Notes: generated by a model from the letters alone, not told the origin. A stretch of DNA of 64,000 bases from Candidatus Jettenia sp. (GCA_021650895.1 CP091278.1:2447659-2511658), one strand, 5' to 3'; positions 8,138 to 18,124 are shown, counted from the stretch's first letter. Made by a program: numbers and translations.

Positions 8138-10708
8138 TTATGCTGAGTGTATCTCTGTTGTTTCTGATACGAAATTGTCCGTGTTATTCGTGTTCATGCG
8201 ATTTAAAGGCAGGCTAATATAAAAATCAGTTCCAATGCCCTCTTTGCTTTCTACGTAGATAGCTCCTTCATGATCTTTTATAATTCTGTATACCATAGCG
8301 AGTCCAAGCCCTGTACCTCTGTCTTTATCAGTAAAGAATGGCTCAAAGATCTGTGAGATTTTCTCGGCAGAAATTCCGATGCCGTTATCTGAGACCTTAA
8401 TAACAAAATATAGCTTGTCATTTCGATCATGCACTGAAAGTGAAGCGAAGGAAAAAAAAGTGCTATTCAGATGTATTTTTGCCATTTTCTTAAACTCAGA
8501 AAGACCTTCTGTCAAGCTTGTACTTACCCTGATATGCCCGTTTTCTGGCAGTGCATCAAGACTATTCTGCAGAAGATTTATCAGCACCTGTTTTATCTTA
8601 TCTTCATCTACAATAAGCTGGCATCTTTTTTCTTCAAAGGAGGTAATTATTTTAATACCTTTCTCTGCAGCAATATTCCTGAGAAAATTTACGGTATCTA
8701 TTATGGCGCCATGAGGATCTATATTCTGCAGGACGGGTTTAGAAGGTTTTGCCAAATCTAATAAATCTTCAATAATTCTATTAATCCTCTCTATTTCCTT
8801 TATAGCAATTTTTTGGAAATCATTATGAAATTCTTCGTCATTTTTCTTGTGAGGAAGTAGCTGAAAATAGGTGTTTATTGCTACCAGTGGATTTTTTATC
8901 TCATGTGCAATATTGGCTGCAAGAGTACCGAGATAAGCTAACCGTTCGGAATGCTGCTTTTCGCCCTGAAGTAGTTTCAATTCTGTCAGGTCTGTCAAAA
9001 TTATTAAGGCCCCAAGCTTCTCCCCATCTTCAGTTCTGAGGCTTGTTGTGGTCATACCGCAGGGTATTTTTTTATTTTCACGTTCGACAAGAATTTCGAG
9101 ATTATGGCATTCTTTCTCATTGTTCAAAGTATACCGAATCGCTTCGCGAGCATCTCTGCCAAGGTACTTAAGTATTATTTCGGTTGTACTGACATTCTCC
9201 AACCCGAGAATTCTTTTCACTTCGTTATTGATAAGAGTAAGATTACTATTATTATCCATAACGATAACACCGGTTTTCAGACTCTGAAGGATATTATCTC
9301 TATAAACTTTAGCCTCTTTCAATCCTGCATAAAGACGGGCATTATTAGCCGCCATGGCTAATTGGCCAGAAAAGGCAAGAAACATCTGAATATCTTCCTG
9401 GATAAAAATTTTTTTGTTTATCTTCTTCCCCAAAAAAATTATACCGAAGAGGTCATTCTTTTGAAAAACCGGAACACAACTTTCGACATTCAGGGACGCT
9501 AATTTCTCCTCTAGTACGTGGTCAAGCTCGCTGTGGGTAAAACGGTACAATTGATCCCGTGAAAGAACTGTTCTATTCTGGCAAAGCCACGTAACGATGA
9601 TATCCTGGCTCAGGAGAAATAAATTATCTTCAGGCGTAAAATTTATAGCTGCCTTTAATCTATAGTTCTTGACCTCTTCTTCTTTTAGCAATATGCATAT
9701 CTTTTCAATACCTACAGAATCATACAAGTACTGGATGGCATAATGAAGAAGGCCATTCAAATCATGGATAGAAGAGAACATTATTGTAGAATCACTCAGT
9801 ATCTTTGAATGGCTATACCTGGTGTGGAAAAAAATCTTCTCAATAATATGTTGGATTGATTCTCGAGCAGACACAAAGGCTATAAACGTTACTATTATAG
9901 ACACTACGTTAGTAATGGTATTCCTGTGCTCTGATGCCGGAAGGATGCTACTCAGAAACATTCCAGTAATGAAATAGATTGCACTCATGATAATGGATAG
10001 AGTAAGATAAATTGTACTCCGCTTGATTACTACACTGATATCCATGAGGTGGTATTTTGCAATAGCATAGGCTACCGCTATCGGAATGGGAAGAGATTGA
10101 AATGGTACAAATCTTTCAACTTGCCATATACCTAACATTGGCAAGAGAAAATTTGAAATACTTCCTAAAGATACAGCGACCGCTACTCCATAATATAAAT
10201 ACTGAACTTGTAATCTCTTTATTCCATAATAACGATTGCTTTTCTTATAAAGAATATACAAGGAATACATCATACATAATAAAAAATAAAGCCAAAATAT
10301 AGGAAACAACGAACCGTAGTCAACACAGGGAGCTTGTTCTACAAACGATACAGACTTAATAATGTAAGGGGAAAGAAATACCAGGATAATACTTATAGCA
10401 AAGAAGAAAATACTAGTATATCTATTAACAGATCTTTCTATACGATCAGGGAAAATGGAAGAAAAAAAGAAAAAGGTGGAAGGAATAAAAGTAGCCGCAC
10501 AAAAGACGAGCCTTAGTCTGAAGGCAGCTGATGTTGGATCCTTGGTCTGAAGGGTAATATAAACAAAGAATATCCATATAGAAAAAGCATATGCAAATAC
10601 ACAAAATCTCCTATTAATGATGTTGGCTGGATTTTTTAAGAGTACAAAGATTCCAAGTCCAGCATGCAGCAAAGATATAAATATAAACACAATTTGATTT
10701 ACAAGCAT
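8138..10708 (-). CDS. 7TM sensor histidine kinase (7TM-GAF-PAS-HisKA-HATPase)
   Basis: 856 residues. The N-terminal ~280 residues contain about eight hydrophobic helices resembling the histidine-kinase 7TM sensor region. A GAF-like domain (~310-460) and a PAS domain (~470-580, beginning LKTGVIVMDNNSN) follow. HisKA carries the phospho-acceptor in AHEIKNP (His ~602). The ATPase domain has the N box NLLQNSLDALP, G1 SDNGIGIS and G2 GTGLGLAMVYRI, with about 30 extra residues before G1. Its start is 9 bases after the stop of the ketoacyl synthase gene, so the two are very likely cotranscribed. No response regulator is in the operon; receiver proteins at 14.3 and 17.0 kb are candidate partners. Confidence 0.93.
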   Translation of the reverse strand: MLVNQIVFIFISLLHAGLGIFVLLKNPANIINRRFCVFAYAFSIWIFFVYITLQTKDPTSAAFRLRLVFCAATFIPSTFFFFSSIFPDRIERSVNRYTSIFFFAISIILVFLSPYIIKSVSFVEQAPCVDYGSLFPIFWLYFLLCMMYSLYILYKKSNRYYGIKRLQVQYLYYGVAVAVSLGSISNFLLPMLGIWQVERFVPFQSLPIPIAVAYAIAKYHLMDISVVIKRSTIYLTLSIIMSAIYFITGMFLSSILPASEHRNTITNVVSIIVTFIAFVSARESIQHIIEKIFFHTRYSHSKILSDSTIMFSSIHDLNGLLHYAIQYLYDSVGIEKICILLKEEEVKNYRLKAAINFTPEDNLFLLSQDIIVTWLCQNRTVLSRDQLYRFTHSELDHVLEEKLASLNVESCVPVFQKNDLFGIIFLGKKINKKIFIQEDIQMFLAFSGQLAMAANNARLYAGLKEAKVYRDNILQSLKTGVIVMDNNSNLTLINNEVKRILGLENVSTTEIILKYLGRDAREAIRYTLNNEKECHNLEILVERENKKIPCGMTTTSLRTEDGEKLGALIILTDLTELKLLQGEKQHSERLAYLGTLAANIAHEIKNPLVAINTYFQLLPHKKNDEEFHNDFQKIAIKEIERINRIIEDLLDLAKPSKPVLQNIDPHGAIIDTVNFLRNIAAEKGIKIITSFEEKRCQLIVDEDKIKQVLINLLQNSLDALPENGHIRVSTSLTEGLSEFKKMAKIHLNSTFFSFASLSVHDRNDKLYFVIKVSDNGIGISAEKISQIFEPFFTDKDRGTGLGLAMVYRIIKDHEGAIYVESKEGIGTDFYISLPLNRMNTNNTDNFVSETTEIHSA

Positions 10709-10717
10709 ATACCTTAA

Positions 10718-11962
10718 TTATTGGTATCTTCTTAATACGAGAACAGCATGTGTACCACCTACACTATGGCTGTTTATTAATGCAGTATCGATGGGAAAAT
10801 ATCTAGCATGATGTGGTACATAATCTAAATCACAGAGCGGATCGGAAACATCCAGATTAATCGTTGGAGGAATGATTCCATTCTTTAAACTAAGGAACGT
10901 TGCTACAACCTGAAAACCTCCTCCAGCAGCAAAAGATTGTCCTGTCATAGATTTAATGGAACTTACTGGAATTTTATAGGCACGATCACCGAAGAAAGTC
11001 TTAAATGCATTTGTTTCTGCCACATCATAACCAGGAATAGCATTGCCATGGGCGCAAATATAATCTATCTCTTCTTTGATAATTCTGCCGGCGACCAATG
11101 CCTGTTCCAAAGCACAAACCAATGCCTGACCACTGTTGTCAGTCTGAACAACTTCTTGTGCTTCGCATGTCGAGGCAAATGATACGATCTCACCATATAT
11201 ATCTGCACCTCTATTTAAGGCGTGATTCAATTCTTCAATTACTATTGATGCCCCACCTTCGCTAAGTACCATACCATCGCGATCTTTGTCATATGGTCTC
11301 GAAGCCTTTTCGGGCTCTTTGTTTCTTTTTGAAAGGATTCCTAAGGTACACAAAGTAGACATGGGAAAAGGAAGGATAGGAGCATCAGAGCTTCCTGCAA
11401 TTACCACATCGGCCTCTCCCCGTTTAATCATTTTATAACCGCTATTCACAACATCGAGTCCGGTGGAACATCCAGATGATAGTGTTGAATTGGGACCAGT
11501 AATTTTTAGTGCTGAACATATGTAGCCTGTTGTTACATGTGGCGTCAGTTCAGGAGCTGTAAGGCGACCTACCGCGTTTGGACCAAATTCTAAGAATTTT
11601 TTGTGCTGGCGCTCATATATATCATTTTCAGCTCCTACCGTTGTTCCGAAACATACACCGCATCTATCTTTATTCTCTTTGCTTAAGTTAATTCCTGAGT
11701 CTGCTACTGCCATCTTTGCGGCTGCAATACTCAGGTGAGTATATCGAGCAGTTCTTTTGACCAATTTTGGATCAAAGTAATCACAAGGATCAAAGTCTTT
11801 TACCTCTCCAGCGATTTGTGTGCTTAAGAAAGACGGATCAAAGAAGGTAATCCTTCCTATACCCGATTGTCCATGAATAAGTGCATCCCAGTATTCATCT
11901 TTCCCTTTTCCATTTGGCGCTAATATCCCCAGGCCAGTAATAACGGCACGCCTTGTAACCAT
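10718..11962 (-). CDS. Beta-ketoacyl-ACP synthase, FabF-like, with altered Cys-His-Gln triad
   Basis: 414 residues, the length of FabF/KAS II, with a full thiolase fold. The nucleophile is present in SGCSTGLD (Cys165) and the first histidine in CAHGN (His305). The second catalytic histidine, normally in SMTGH, is glutamine here: SMTGQ, Gln342, codon CAA at 10937-10939. The C-terminal glycine-rich loop reads NSHSVGGTHA where FabF has NSFGFGGTN. It should load an acyl chain on Cys165, but decarboxylative condensation may be impaired or changed. AAGGAGG precedes the ATG and begins in the stop codon of the radical-SAM gene upstream (14-base gap). A role in unusual lipid or polyketide synthesis is inferred from this partner. 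Confidence 0.92.
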   Translation of the reverse strand: MVTRRAVITGLGILAPNGKGKDEYWDALIHGQSGIGRITFFDPSFLSTQIAGEVKDFDPCDYFDPKLVKRTARYTHLSIAAAKMAVADSGINLSKENKDRCGVCFGTTVGAENDIYERQHKKFLEFGPNAVGRLTAPELTPHVTTGYICSALKITGPNSTLSSGCSTGLDVVNSGYKMIKRGEADVVIAGSSDAPILPFPMSTLCTLGILSKRNKEPEKASRPYDKDRDGMVLSEGGASIVIEELNHALNRGADIYGEIVSFASTCEAQEVVQTDNSGQALVCALEQALVAGRIIKEEIDYICAHGNAIPGYDVAETNAFKTFFGDRAYKIPVSSIKSMTGQSFAAGGGFQVVATFLSLKNGIIPPTINLDVSDPLCDLDYVPHHARYFPIDTALINSHSVGGTHAVLVLRRYQ

Positions 11963-11976
11963 AGAGCTTTTCCTCC

Positions 11977-13782
11977 TTAAAGAATATCTTTGTTTGTTAA
12001 AGAGTAGTTTTTCTCGGCTAATTTACGGCTGTATGCATTTATCTTCTGGTAAGTATTCCTAAGGAAACTATAATCTGTTGTCAGTAAGGCCAAATCGCTT
12101 TTCATCTTGAATTCCTCTAAACCTTTCTGATCAACAAATCCTGCGCTTCTTGCCGCAAGACAATGTTCATCAGAGACGTTTACGGTGTATCCCATTTCTC
12201 TAACCTTCTTCTCCATGAACCCGGCCATATTGAGCATATTCAAAAATTTTATTCCCTGTAAAGAAATATTTAATTCAGGCCATGTACTTGGATCCTTTGT
12301 CAGCTCATATTCATAGCGCAAGAGGGTCTGAATATAATCTTTCGGCAGTTCGAAGCCGAATCGCTCAGGCTCTAATTGCCAGTCTGTTGCAGGCAAGGGC
12401 GCGCCAGGGGTTATGAGAATAGAATCTGGTTTATAACCCTCGCTCTTCAATTTATGAAGTAAATATAAATTTTCTCTCAAAACTTGCTCATGAGTTATAC
12501 CATTACCATGAGGTAATGGGCAAGGATAAATAAAACTTATCCCCACGTCGAGATATTTTCCTTGGTTATATGATGCCTGTTTTATAGCCTTGATAGTAAA
12601 ATAGATATCCTCGACAGAATTACCTTTATTCATAACCTTCGTAAGAATTTCATCGTTAGCAGCTTCAACACCCATAAAAACGGCTCGAAGCCCTGAGCTT
12701 ACAATTCTCTCATAAGAATCAATTAACTCCACCATTCTTTCCCTTGCTCCAGGTTCTGCTCGCACAAACATTGAGTACTCTATAATTAAACCCTCTTTTA
12801 ACAATGCATCAGCGATCCGTCTGCCAAGAGAGACAGGTGTTGTCGATCCCGCGAATCTAAAAAGTCCAATACCGAGTTCTTGAATCGTTTTCTTAATTTC
12901 ATCAAGGGTTATATCAATATTCCGGGTTTGATACCTTCCGGTAATATTGGGATGTGTACAAAAGTTACACTTTCCATAATAGCATCCTGAGGATTCATGG
13001 ATTACTGCTATATCTACCTTTCCATCCTCCTTCTCATAAAAAGGAAAAAGTTTTGAGTTTAAAGGAAGTCTTTGAATAGTTGTTTCTTTTACCTTGCCGT
13101 TACTGCTTCTGTATATCAGATTAGGAATTTCATCAGCTTCAGCAAGGGAAATAATCTTTTTTATTACATCAGGTTTTGTACCTCCCTGAGCATACATCTC
13201 TTTTACCAGGGTAATAATTTTTATTAGGGTTATTTCACCCTCAACATCTATACAAAAGTCAAAGGGGCTTTTTTCTAATGCGTTTGTCTTAAATTGATTA
13301 ACCTGTGGTCCGCCGGCAATAACTAACGTATCCGGACTCAATTCATGAACCCTTTGCGCAAGCTTTTCGGAGTATACAAATCTATCTCCAAGCCAGGTTT
13401 TTATACCAAGTACTTTTACTCGCTTCTTGCCTATCTTCGTCGCCAAGGCATCGATATAGTTCTCCATTCTTTCTTTGACAATTTTTGTGAGATTATCCTG
13501 GAGCAGATTCCATTCCTTTCTTAAAGATACGATATCTTCAGTACTTTCCTTATGGAAGATACGAAAGGCAAGTTCTGATAATTTTTGCGTTAAATCATTT
13601 TTTGTGAATGATGTATAAAATTCGATTTGCGCAGGATCTTCAATCGTAATATCAAACCCTGCATCCCTGCAAGCCCTCGCGAGCACTCCAATACCATTCT
13701 CTTTAAAGCAATCACTAAGGGAATAGGCCTTTCCCATGAATGAATTCCATAGCATAAGGTCTATGCTTTGAGAATTGTCCAT
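11977..13782 (-). CDS. B12-binding-type radical SAM enzyme
   Basis: 601 residues. The N-terminal ~270 residues have Rossmann-like segments (VKVLGIKTWLGD, TLVIAGGPQVN) typical of cobalamin-binding radical SAM enzymes. The cluster motif is GCYYGKCNFC, that is Cx4CxxC, one residue longer than the usual Cx3CxxC. A TIM-barrel-like half follows, with FRFAGSTTP and AVFMGVEAANDE. The start at 13782 is set by AGGAGG six bases upstream; an upstream in-frame start at 13827 lacks a site. It is the first gene of an operon with the ketoacyl synthase and the histidine kinase. The substrate is unknown; methylation or ring formation on an acyl chain would fit the neighbour. Confidence 0.88.
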   Translation of the reverse strand: MDNSQSIDLMLWNSFMGKAYSLSDCFKENGIGVLARACRDAGFDITIEDPAQIEFYTSFTKNDLTQKLSELAFRIFHKESTEDIVSLRKEWNLLQDNLTKIVKERMENYIDALATKIGKKRVKVLGIKTWLGDRFVYSEKLAQRVHELSPDTLVIAGGPQVNQFKTNALEKSPFDFCIDVEGEITLIKIITLVKEMYAQGGTKPDVIKKIISLAEADEIPNLIYRSSNGKVKETTIQRLPLNSKLFPFYEKEDGKVDIAVIHESSGCYYGKCNFCTHPNITGRYQTRNIDITLDEIKKTIQELGIGLFRFAGSTTPVSLGRRIADALLKEGLIIEYSMFVRAEPGARERMVELIDSYERIVSSGLRAVFMGVEAANDEILTKVMNKGNSVEDIYFTIKAIKQASYNQGKYLDVGISFIYPCPLPHGNGITHEQVLRENLYLLHKLKSEGYKPDSILITPGAPLPATDWQLEPERFGFELPKDYIQTLLRYEYELTKDPSTWPELNISLQGIKFLNMLNMAGFMEKKVREMGYTVNVSDEHCLAARSAGFVDQKGLEEFKMKSDLALLTTDYSFLRNTYQKINAYSRKLAEKNYSLTNKDIL

Positions 13783-14328
13783 AATAAGCCTCCTAAAAAT
13801 TGCATAGATTGAGATAGCAAAAAACAATTACGCTAGATAGTCTGATTTCTTAAATTATCTATTCCTAAATTTCACCACTTTGATATTTATAAAAAGCAAT
13901 AATTTTGAAGACAGTAAGATAAAATACCTTATCGCACAAGTGTTTAAGATATTGCAATAGATGGTGTTGCAGGCTTTTGAGTCTTTGATGGGATAGAATC
14001 TGATGAGCTACTTTAGAAGAAACTGATTTGATAATTATCTCTTTATTAATCAAGCGCTAGTTAAGTTATTTACATGCCATTTCCATAAGATACATAGGCA
14101 TATTGAGAAGGGGAAGAGAAAATTGTGACTTTTTCCTGAATTATCAGAGATACCATAAGATACTCTATTCAAAGAATTATCGCTTATGCATAAATGAGAT
14201 GATATTACTTTATCCTCTTTTATCGAACTAATTTAGTATATTCTTTACCTAACCTTTTATTAACGTTTTTATTCTTTTTTACTTCTTTATAGATAGGAGG
14301 AAACAAAAGAATATTAATTGCATCTATG
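13783..14328. other. Intergenic, 546 bp, upstream of the radical-SAM operon
   Basis: AT-rich leader region between two minus-strand units, expected to hold the promoter of the radical-SAM/ketoacyl-synthase/kinase operon. A 62-codon minus-strand frame (13865-14053) with a TTG start and no ribosome site was not accepted. Confidence 0.5.
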
Positions 14329-15813
14329 CTATGAATCCTGCTTTAAACTTAACCGTTGACGTTCGGAAATCCAATCTTTAGATAGATCGGTAACCGCCTG
14401 TGTTACATCATGAGGAATTGCATTCTCAGAGTTACCTAAATATCCAATTACTAATTTCTCTAATTCCTTTATCTTTGTTTCTAATTTCACAACCTCGCTC
14501 AGATCTGAAAATATCATAATTGCGCCAATTTCTGTATAAGAATCTAACAATAAAGATGTACTGACATCATAAGTAGCTTGGGTAATCGGATGTGTGACCT
14601 CTTTCATCTTATATGTTTTTTTCTCTTTTAAAGTTCTCAGGAGAAAATCGGCAAAGAGAGAGCCAATATACTTAACATCCTTTCCCAATACATCATGAGA
14701 AGAAATATTTAACATCTTTGAAGCACTTCTATTGAAGGTGTTAATCTTATACGCTGTATTTATGGCAATTATACCGTAAGGAATATTTTCCAATACATTC
14801 TCATTATGAATTTTCCTGAGATTTACCTCCTGATAAAGGAATGCATTCTCCACAGCCATGCCTATATATCCTGCCAACATAGATAATAGTTCAATATCCT
14901 CATCAAAAAACACCTTACCGGTAATCTTATTACCCAAGGCGATTACACAACTGAGATTTCCATTAGCAAAGATAGGTATGCATAATTGCGCTTGCAAAAG
15001 ATTTATTTCCTTCTGTACGTTTATTACTTCACGCATAGTTAATTTATTCGTGGTAATTTCTCTATCTATAACATCCTTATTTAATATCTGATGGTTCTTG
15101 GATAGCCATAATATGATACCCTGGTTGTTGGTAAAGAAAATACTTCTGGCAGTTACTTCATCAAAACCCAGGCAACGATAAGGCCTGCTAATACCTTCAT
15201 GTTTATTTACAAGCATAAACACTATTTTTCCCACTTTGAATATATCAGCAATTGCATCAACAATTGAATCAGCAAGCTTTCCAAGGTCATAAACCTGCGT
15301 TAATGCCTTAGAGAACTTTTGGAAGACTTCTTTATATGCCAGGTGCAGATTACTAACGGTTGGCTGCTTATTAAATGTTAACTCAGAAGATCTATTATCT
15401 TCGGGTTTTAAACTTTTTATTTGCGATTGAATAAAACCAAGCTCTCTTTTAAGTTCCTGTTTTTCCAACGCTCTCTTTGCAACAAGCTGTATTGTCTCTT
15501 TTTTAAAAGGTTTTTCAATAAATTCATAAGCTCCCAATTTTATAGCCTCTTCAGATAATGTTGGTTGCGATTCTGGAATTAACGTAACAATCATTGGGTC
15601 TTGATTTGCCTGACGAAGCGTTTCTAACAATTTATTTGCCCCATCATCAGATAAAAGAATATCAAGGAAAGTTAGATCTATGTCTCTATCGAGGAATATT
15701 TGTAATGCCTCGTCAGGTGTTCTGGCAGCATAAACTATATAGTCTCCATCTAAATTCTTTTTAAAAAAATTGCAAACTGAATTATCATTTGAGACTACGA
15801 GAAAAGAGTACAT
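14329..15813 (-). CDS. Receiver-GAF-PAS regulatory protein without recognised output domain
   Basis: 494 residues. A CheY-like receiver comes first (acceptor Asp in LTFLDILLSDD, lysine in FIEKPF), then a short linker helix, a GAF domain (~185-330) with a FDEDIELLSMLAGYIGMAVENA helix end similar to the kinase at 8138, and a PAS domain (~345-450, starting IPYGIIAIN). No HisKA, ATPase, GGDEF, AAA+ or DNA-binding domain follows; the last ~40 residues are helical. ATG at 15813 has GAGGAGG five bases upstream, so a GTG two codons earlier was rejected. It may act as a signalling adaptor for the nearby 7TM kinase, whose GAF domain looks related. Confidence 0.85.
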   Translation of the reverse strand: MYSFLVVSNDNSVCNFFKKNLDGDYIVYAARTPDEALQIFLDRDIDLTFLDILLSDDGANKLLETLRQANQDPMIVTLIPESQPTLSEEAIKLGAYEFIEKPFKKETIQLVAKRALEKQELKRELGFIQSQIKSLKPEDNRSSELTFNKQPTVSNLHLAYKEVFQKFSKALTQVYDLGKLADSIVDAIADIFKVGKIVFMLVNKHEGISRPYRCLGFDEVTARSIFFTNNQGIILWLSKNHQILNKDVIDREITTNKLTMREVINVQKEINLLQAQLCIPIFANGNLSCVIALGNKITGKVFFDEDIELLSMLAGYIGMAVENAFLYQEVNLRKIHNENVLENIPYGIIAINTAYKINTFNRSASKMLNISSHDVLGKDVKYIGSLFADFLLRTLKEKKTYKMKEVTHPITQATYDVSTSLLLDSYTEIGAIMIFSDLSEVVKLETKIKELEKLVIGYLGNSENAIPHDVTQAVTDLSKDWISERQRLSLKQDS

Positions 15814-16998
15814 AGCCACCTCCTCATTAATCCACTAAAAGTAAACTAATATTTTGCCGAAAAACTATACCTTTACAACTATCTTCGATGAACTAAAATA
15901 CAATTATATGCATTATTCCCGGATTATCTTTATCAAAAATCACAAAGTTTAATCTTGAATAATAATCTGCACCATAAACTAGAACGGCCTGTTTCCTCTC
16001 CGGTTCCTAAAAGTATACAATAATGTCAAAGTTATGTTCGAACTTACCTTATTATGATAATAGAAAAATTATAACTAAGATATAATTCGGTAATACTTTA
16101 GAAAAATTTTATCACAATATCTCAGTTTGAATACTGCAATAAGACTGCAATTTTTATACCTATGTTTAAATAATTTAGCGACAACACGGTTGATTTATTT
16201 CCGATCCCAAAAATTATTTAGATAAGGTAATTCTAACATAATAATATAATAACTATGTTGTATTCATTTATTGAATATATATTGACAAAAGCAATCATTA
16301 CTATTAAATTATAACGCCTCATACTATAGCTATTGAAATAGGCCTTTACAAGGCTATATTGTTCTTTGATAGTATTTGCTTTAAGGTTGCTGCGTGCAGA
16401 GAATGATTATTCAATGCGTTAAATATTTAAGGTATTTTTATGTTAGCCATTATTTAATAATCTGGCAATTCAATAAAATGTTAAGATTTTTGAAAAAATA
16501 TTATGTGGATGCCTTGCTTTTCCAACTCTCTTGCATTTCTTTTTTAGTCATCTAAAAATTTATAAGTTTTTCTGAAAATTTTATATCTTTATTAAAATAA
16601 AATCCAATAATAAATGTTCAATTCTGGGTAATAGTGAACATTTTTGTCTAAAATATCCAATGAATAATCAATACATAAACCAAGAGTTAGTTTACAATTT
16701 TTATACTGTTAATAAGATTATAAAATTTACCTTAACTTGTAAGCGGATAGATAGTTAAGTTTTAAAATGTTTAGATAGTCTAATGCGAAATAATAAAAAG
16801 ATGGACGGTCTTTACTTATGATAATACTTAAGTGTTTATCAATATAGCTTTTGTGTAAAATCTTCCATGAAATTCTCTTTCTAAATTACGCTATGAATAA
16901 TTAGTCTCAAATACAAGTAAGATACAATTCATTACCAAACTCTCAAAGCAAGTTGGTACAAAAAATGCGTCACAATTCTGAATTAGAGGAATTATCAT
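15814..16998. other. Intergenic, 1.2 kb, very AT-rich
   Basis: The longest gene-free stretch in the window, lying between divergent genes for two receiver proteins. No tRNA, obvious small ORF or long inverted repeat was seen. AGAGGA before the HD-GYP gene is the only clear signal. An unrecognised small RNA or an extensive regulatory region is possible. Confidence 0.5.
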
Positions 16999-18048
16999 AT
17001 GGAACAAAAAACTAAATCAGCAAATATACTGGTAATCGATGATGATCTTGGTGTAAGAGAATCATTAAAAATGACTCTAAAAGACAGATACTCCGTTTTT
17101 ACACTATCAAGTGTTAATGAAGCACTGAATAATCTAAAAAGTATTAAACCAGAAATGATATTCCTTGATATACGAATGCCAAAGTCAAATGGCTTAGACT
17201 TTCTTAAGCAAATGCAATCTATTAATTCTACAATCCCAATAGTTATGATTACAGCATATCCTTCTTCACAAACAGCGATCACTGCTTTACGAAATGGCGC
17301 ATTTGATTATATTATAAAACCCTTTAATCTTTCTGAAATACATGCAGCGGTAGATAAGGCTCTTAACTACCGTAATGAATTATCAAAAAAGGATATGCTG
17401 GTATACAATCTGAAGATGGCTGTTCATAAGAATTTCTTTTCAACTGCACATGCTCTTTTACTCGCTATAGATGCTAAAGATTCTTACACAGCAACTCACT
17501 CGAAGAACGTATCCTGGCTATTTTCTTTAGTAGCTGACGAACTTGGCATGAGTAAATCAAAAATTGAAGTTTTGCGGTATGGCGCATTCCTTCACGATAT
17601 AGGAAAGATTGGTGTAAGTGATACAGTACTTATGAAACCAAACTATCTTACTGCGGATGAATTTCTTTTAATGAAGCGACATCCTGAGATCGGTTATAAT
17701 ATTCTTGAGCCTATAAATTTTTTAAAAGAAAGCTTGCCAATTGTGCGTCATCATCACGAATGGTATAACGGTCAGGGTTATCCAGATGGCCTGAAGGAAG
17801 CAGAAATTCCTTATGAGGCTGCCATTTTCTCTATAATAGATGTTTACGATGCCTTAACTTCTGATAGGCATTACCGTAAAAAATTTTCTCATGAAAAGGC
17901 GCTCGAAATTATCACGGAAGGGATAAATACTCAATTTGTACCTAATCTGACTGAAGAGGTTCTTGCTATTATTGATAAATACTATGAAATTAGCAATGAG
18001 AATAAGCGGATTGATGAATTTTTAGAACCAAGCGATAATGTACAATAA
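16999..18048 (+). CDS. HD-GYP response regulator (probable c-di-GMP phosphodiesterase)
   Basis: 349 residues. The receiver domain (1-120) has the acidic pair in VIDDD, acceptor Asp in MIFLDIRMP and Lys in IIKPFN. It is joined to an HD-GYP domain (~145-330) with FLHDIGKIGV (His-Asp at ~199-200), RHHHEWYNGQGYPDG (GYP at ~260) and IIDVYDALTSDRHYR. All expected metal and motif residues are present, so hydrolysis of cyclic di-GMP is likely. The ribosome site AGAGGA lies eight bases before the ATG. It stands alone after a long AT-rich leader; the cognate kinase is not adjacent. Confidence 0.95.
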   Translation: MEQKTKSANILVIDDDLGVRESLKMTLKDRYSVFTLSSVNEALNNLKSIKPEMIFLDIRMPKSNGLDFLKQMQSINSTIPIVMITAYPSSQTAITALRNGAFDYIIKPFNLSEIHAAVDKALNYRNELSKKDMLVYNLKMAVHKNFFSTAHALLLAIDAKDSYTATHSKNVSWLFSLVADELGMSKSKIEVLRYGAFLHDIGKIGVSDTVLMKPNYLTADEFLLMKRHPEIGYNILEPINFLKESLPIVRHHHEWYNGQGYPDGLKEAEIPYEAAIFSIIDVYDALTSDRHYRKKFSHEKALEIITEGINTQFVPNLTEEVLAIIDKYYEISNENKRIDEFLEPSDNVQ

Positions 18049-18124
18049 TCTATCGAAATTATTATTTAAACATGATTTTTTAAAATAGGTTAAATAATTA
18101 CCTAATAAATCTCATATCATACAG

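Noticed and set aside
7767-8222. Three overlapping plus-strand ORFs of 72-78 codons
   Set aside because: They overlap one another and a palindrome, have no ribosome sites, and one runs into the histidine kinase gene.
13865-14053. 62-codon minus-strand ORF upstream of the radical-SAM gene
   Set aside because: TTG start, no ribosome site, no recognisable features; it lies in the presumed operon leader.
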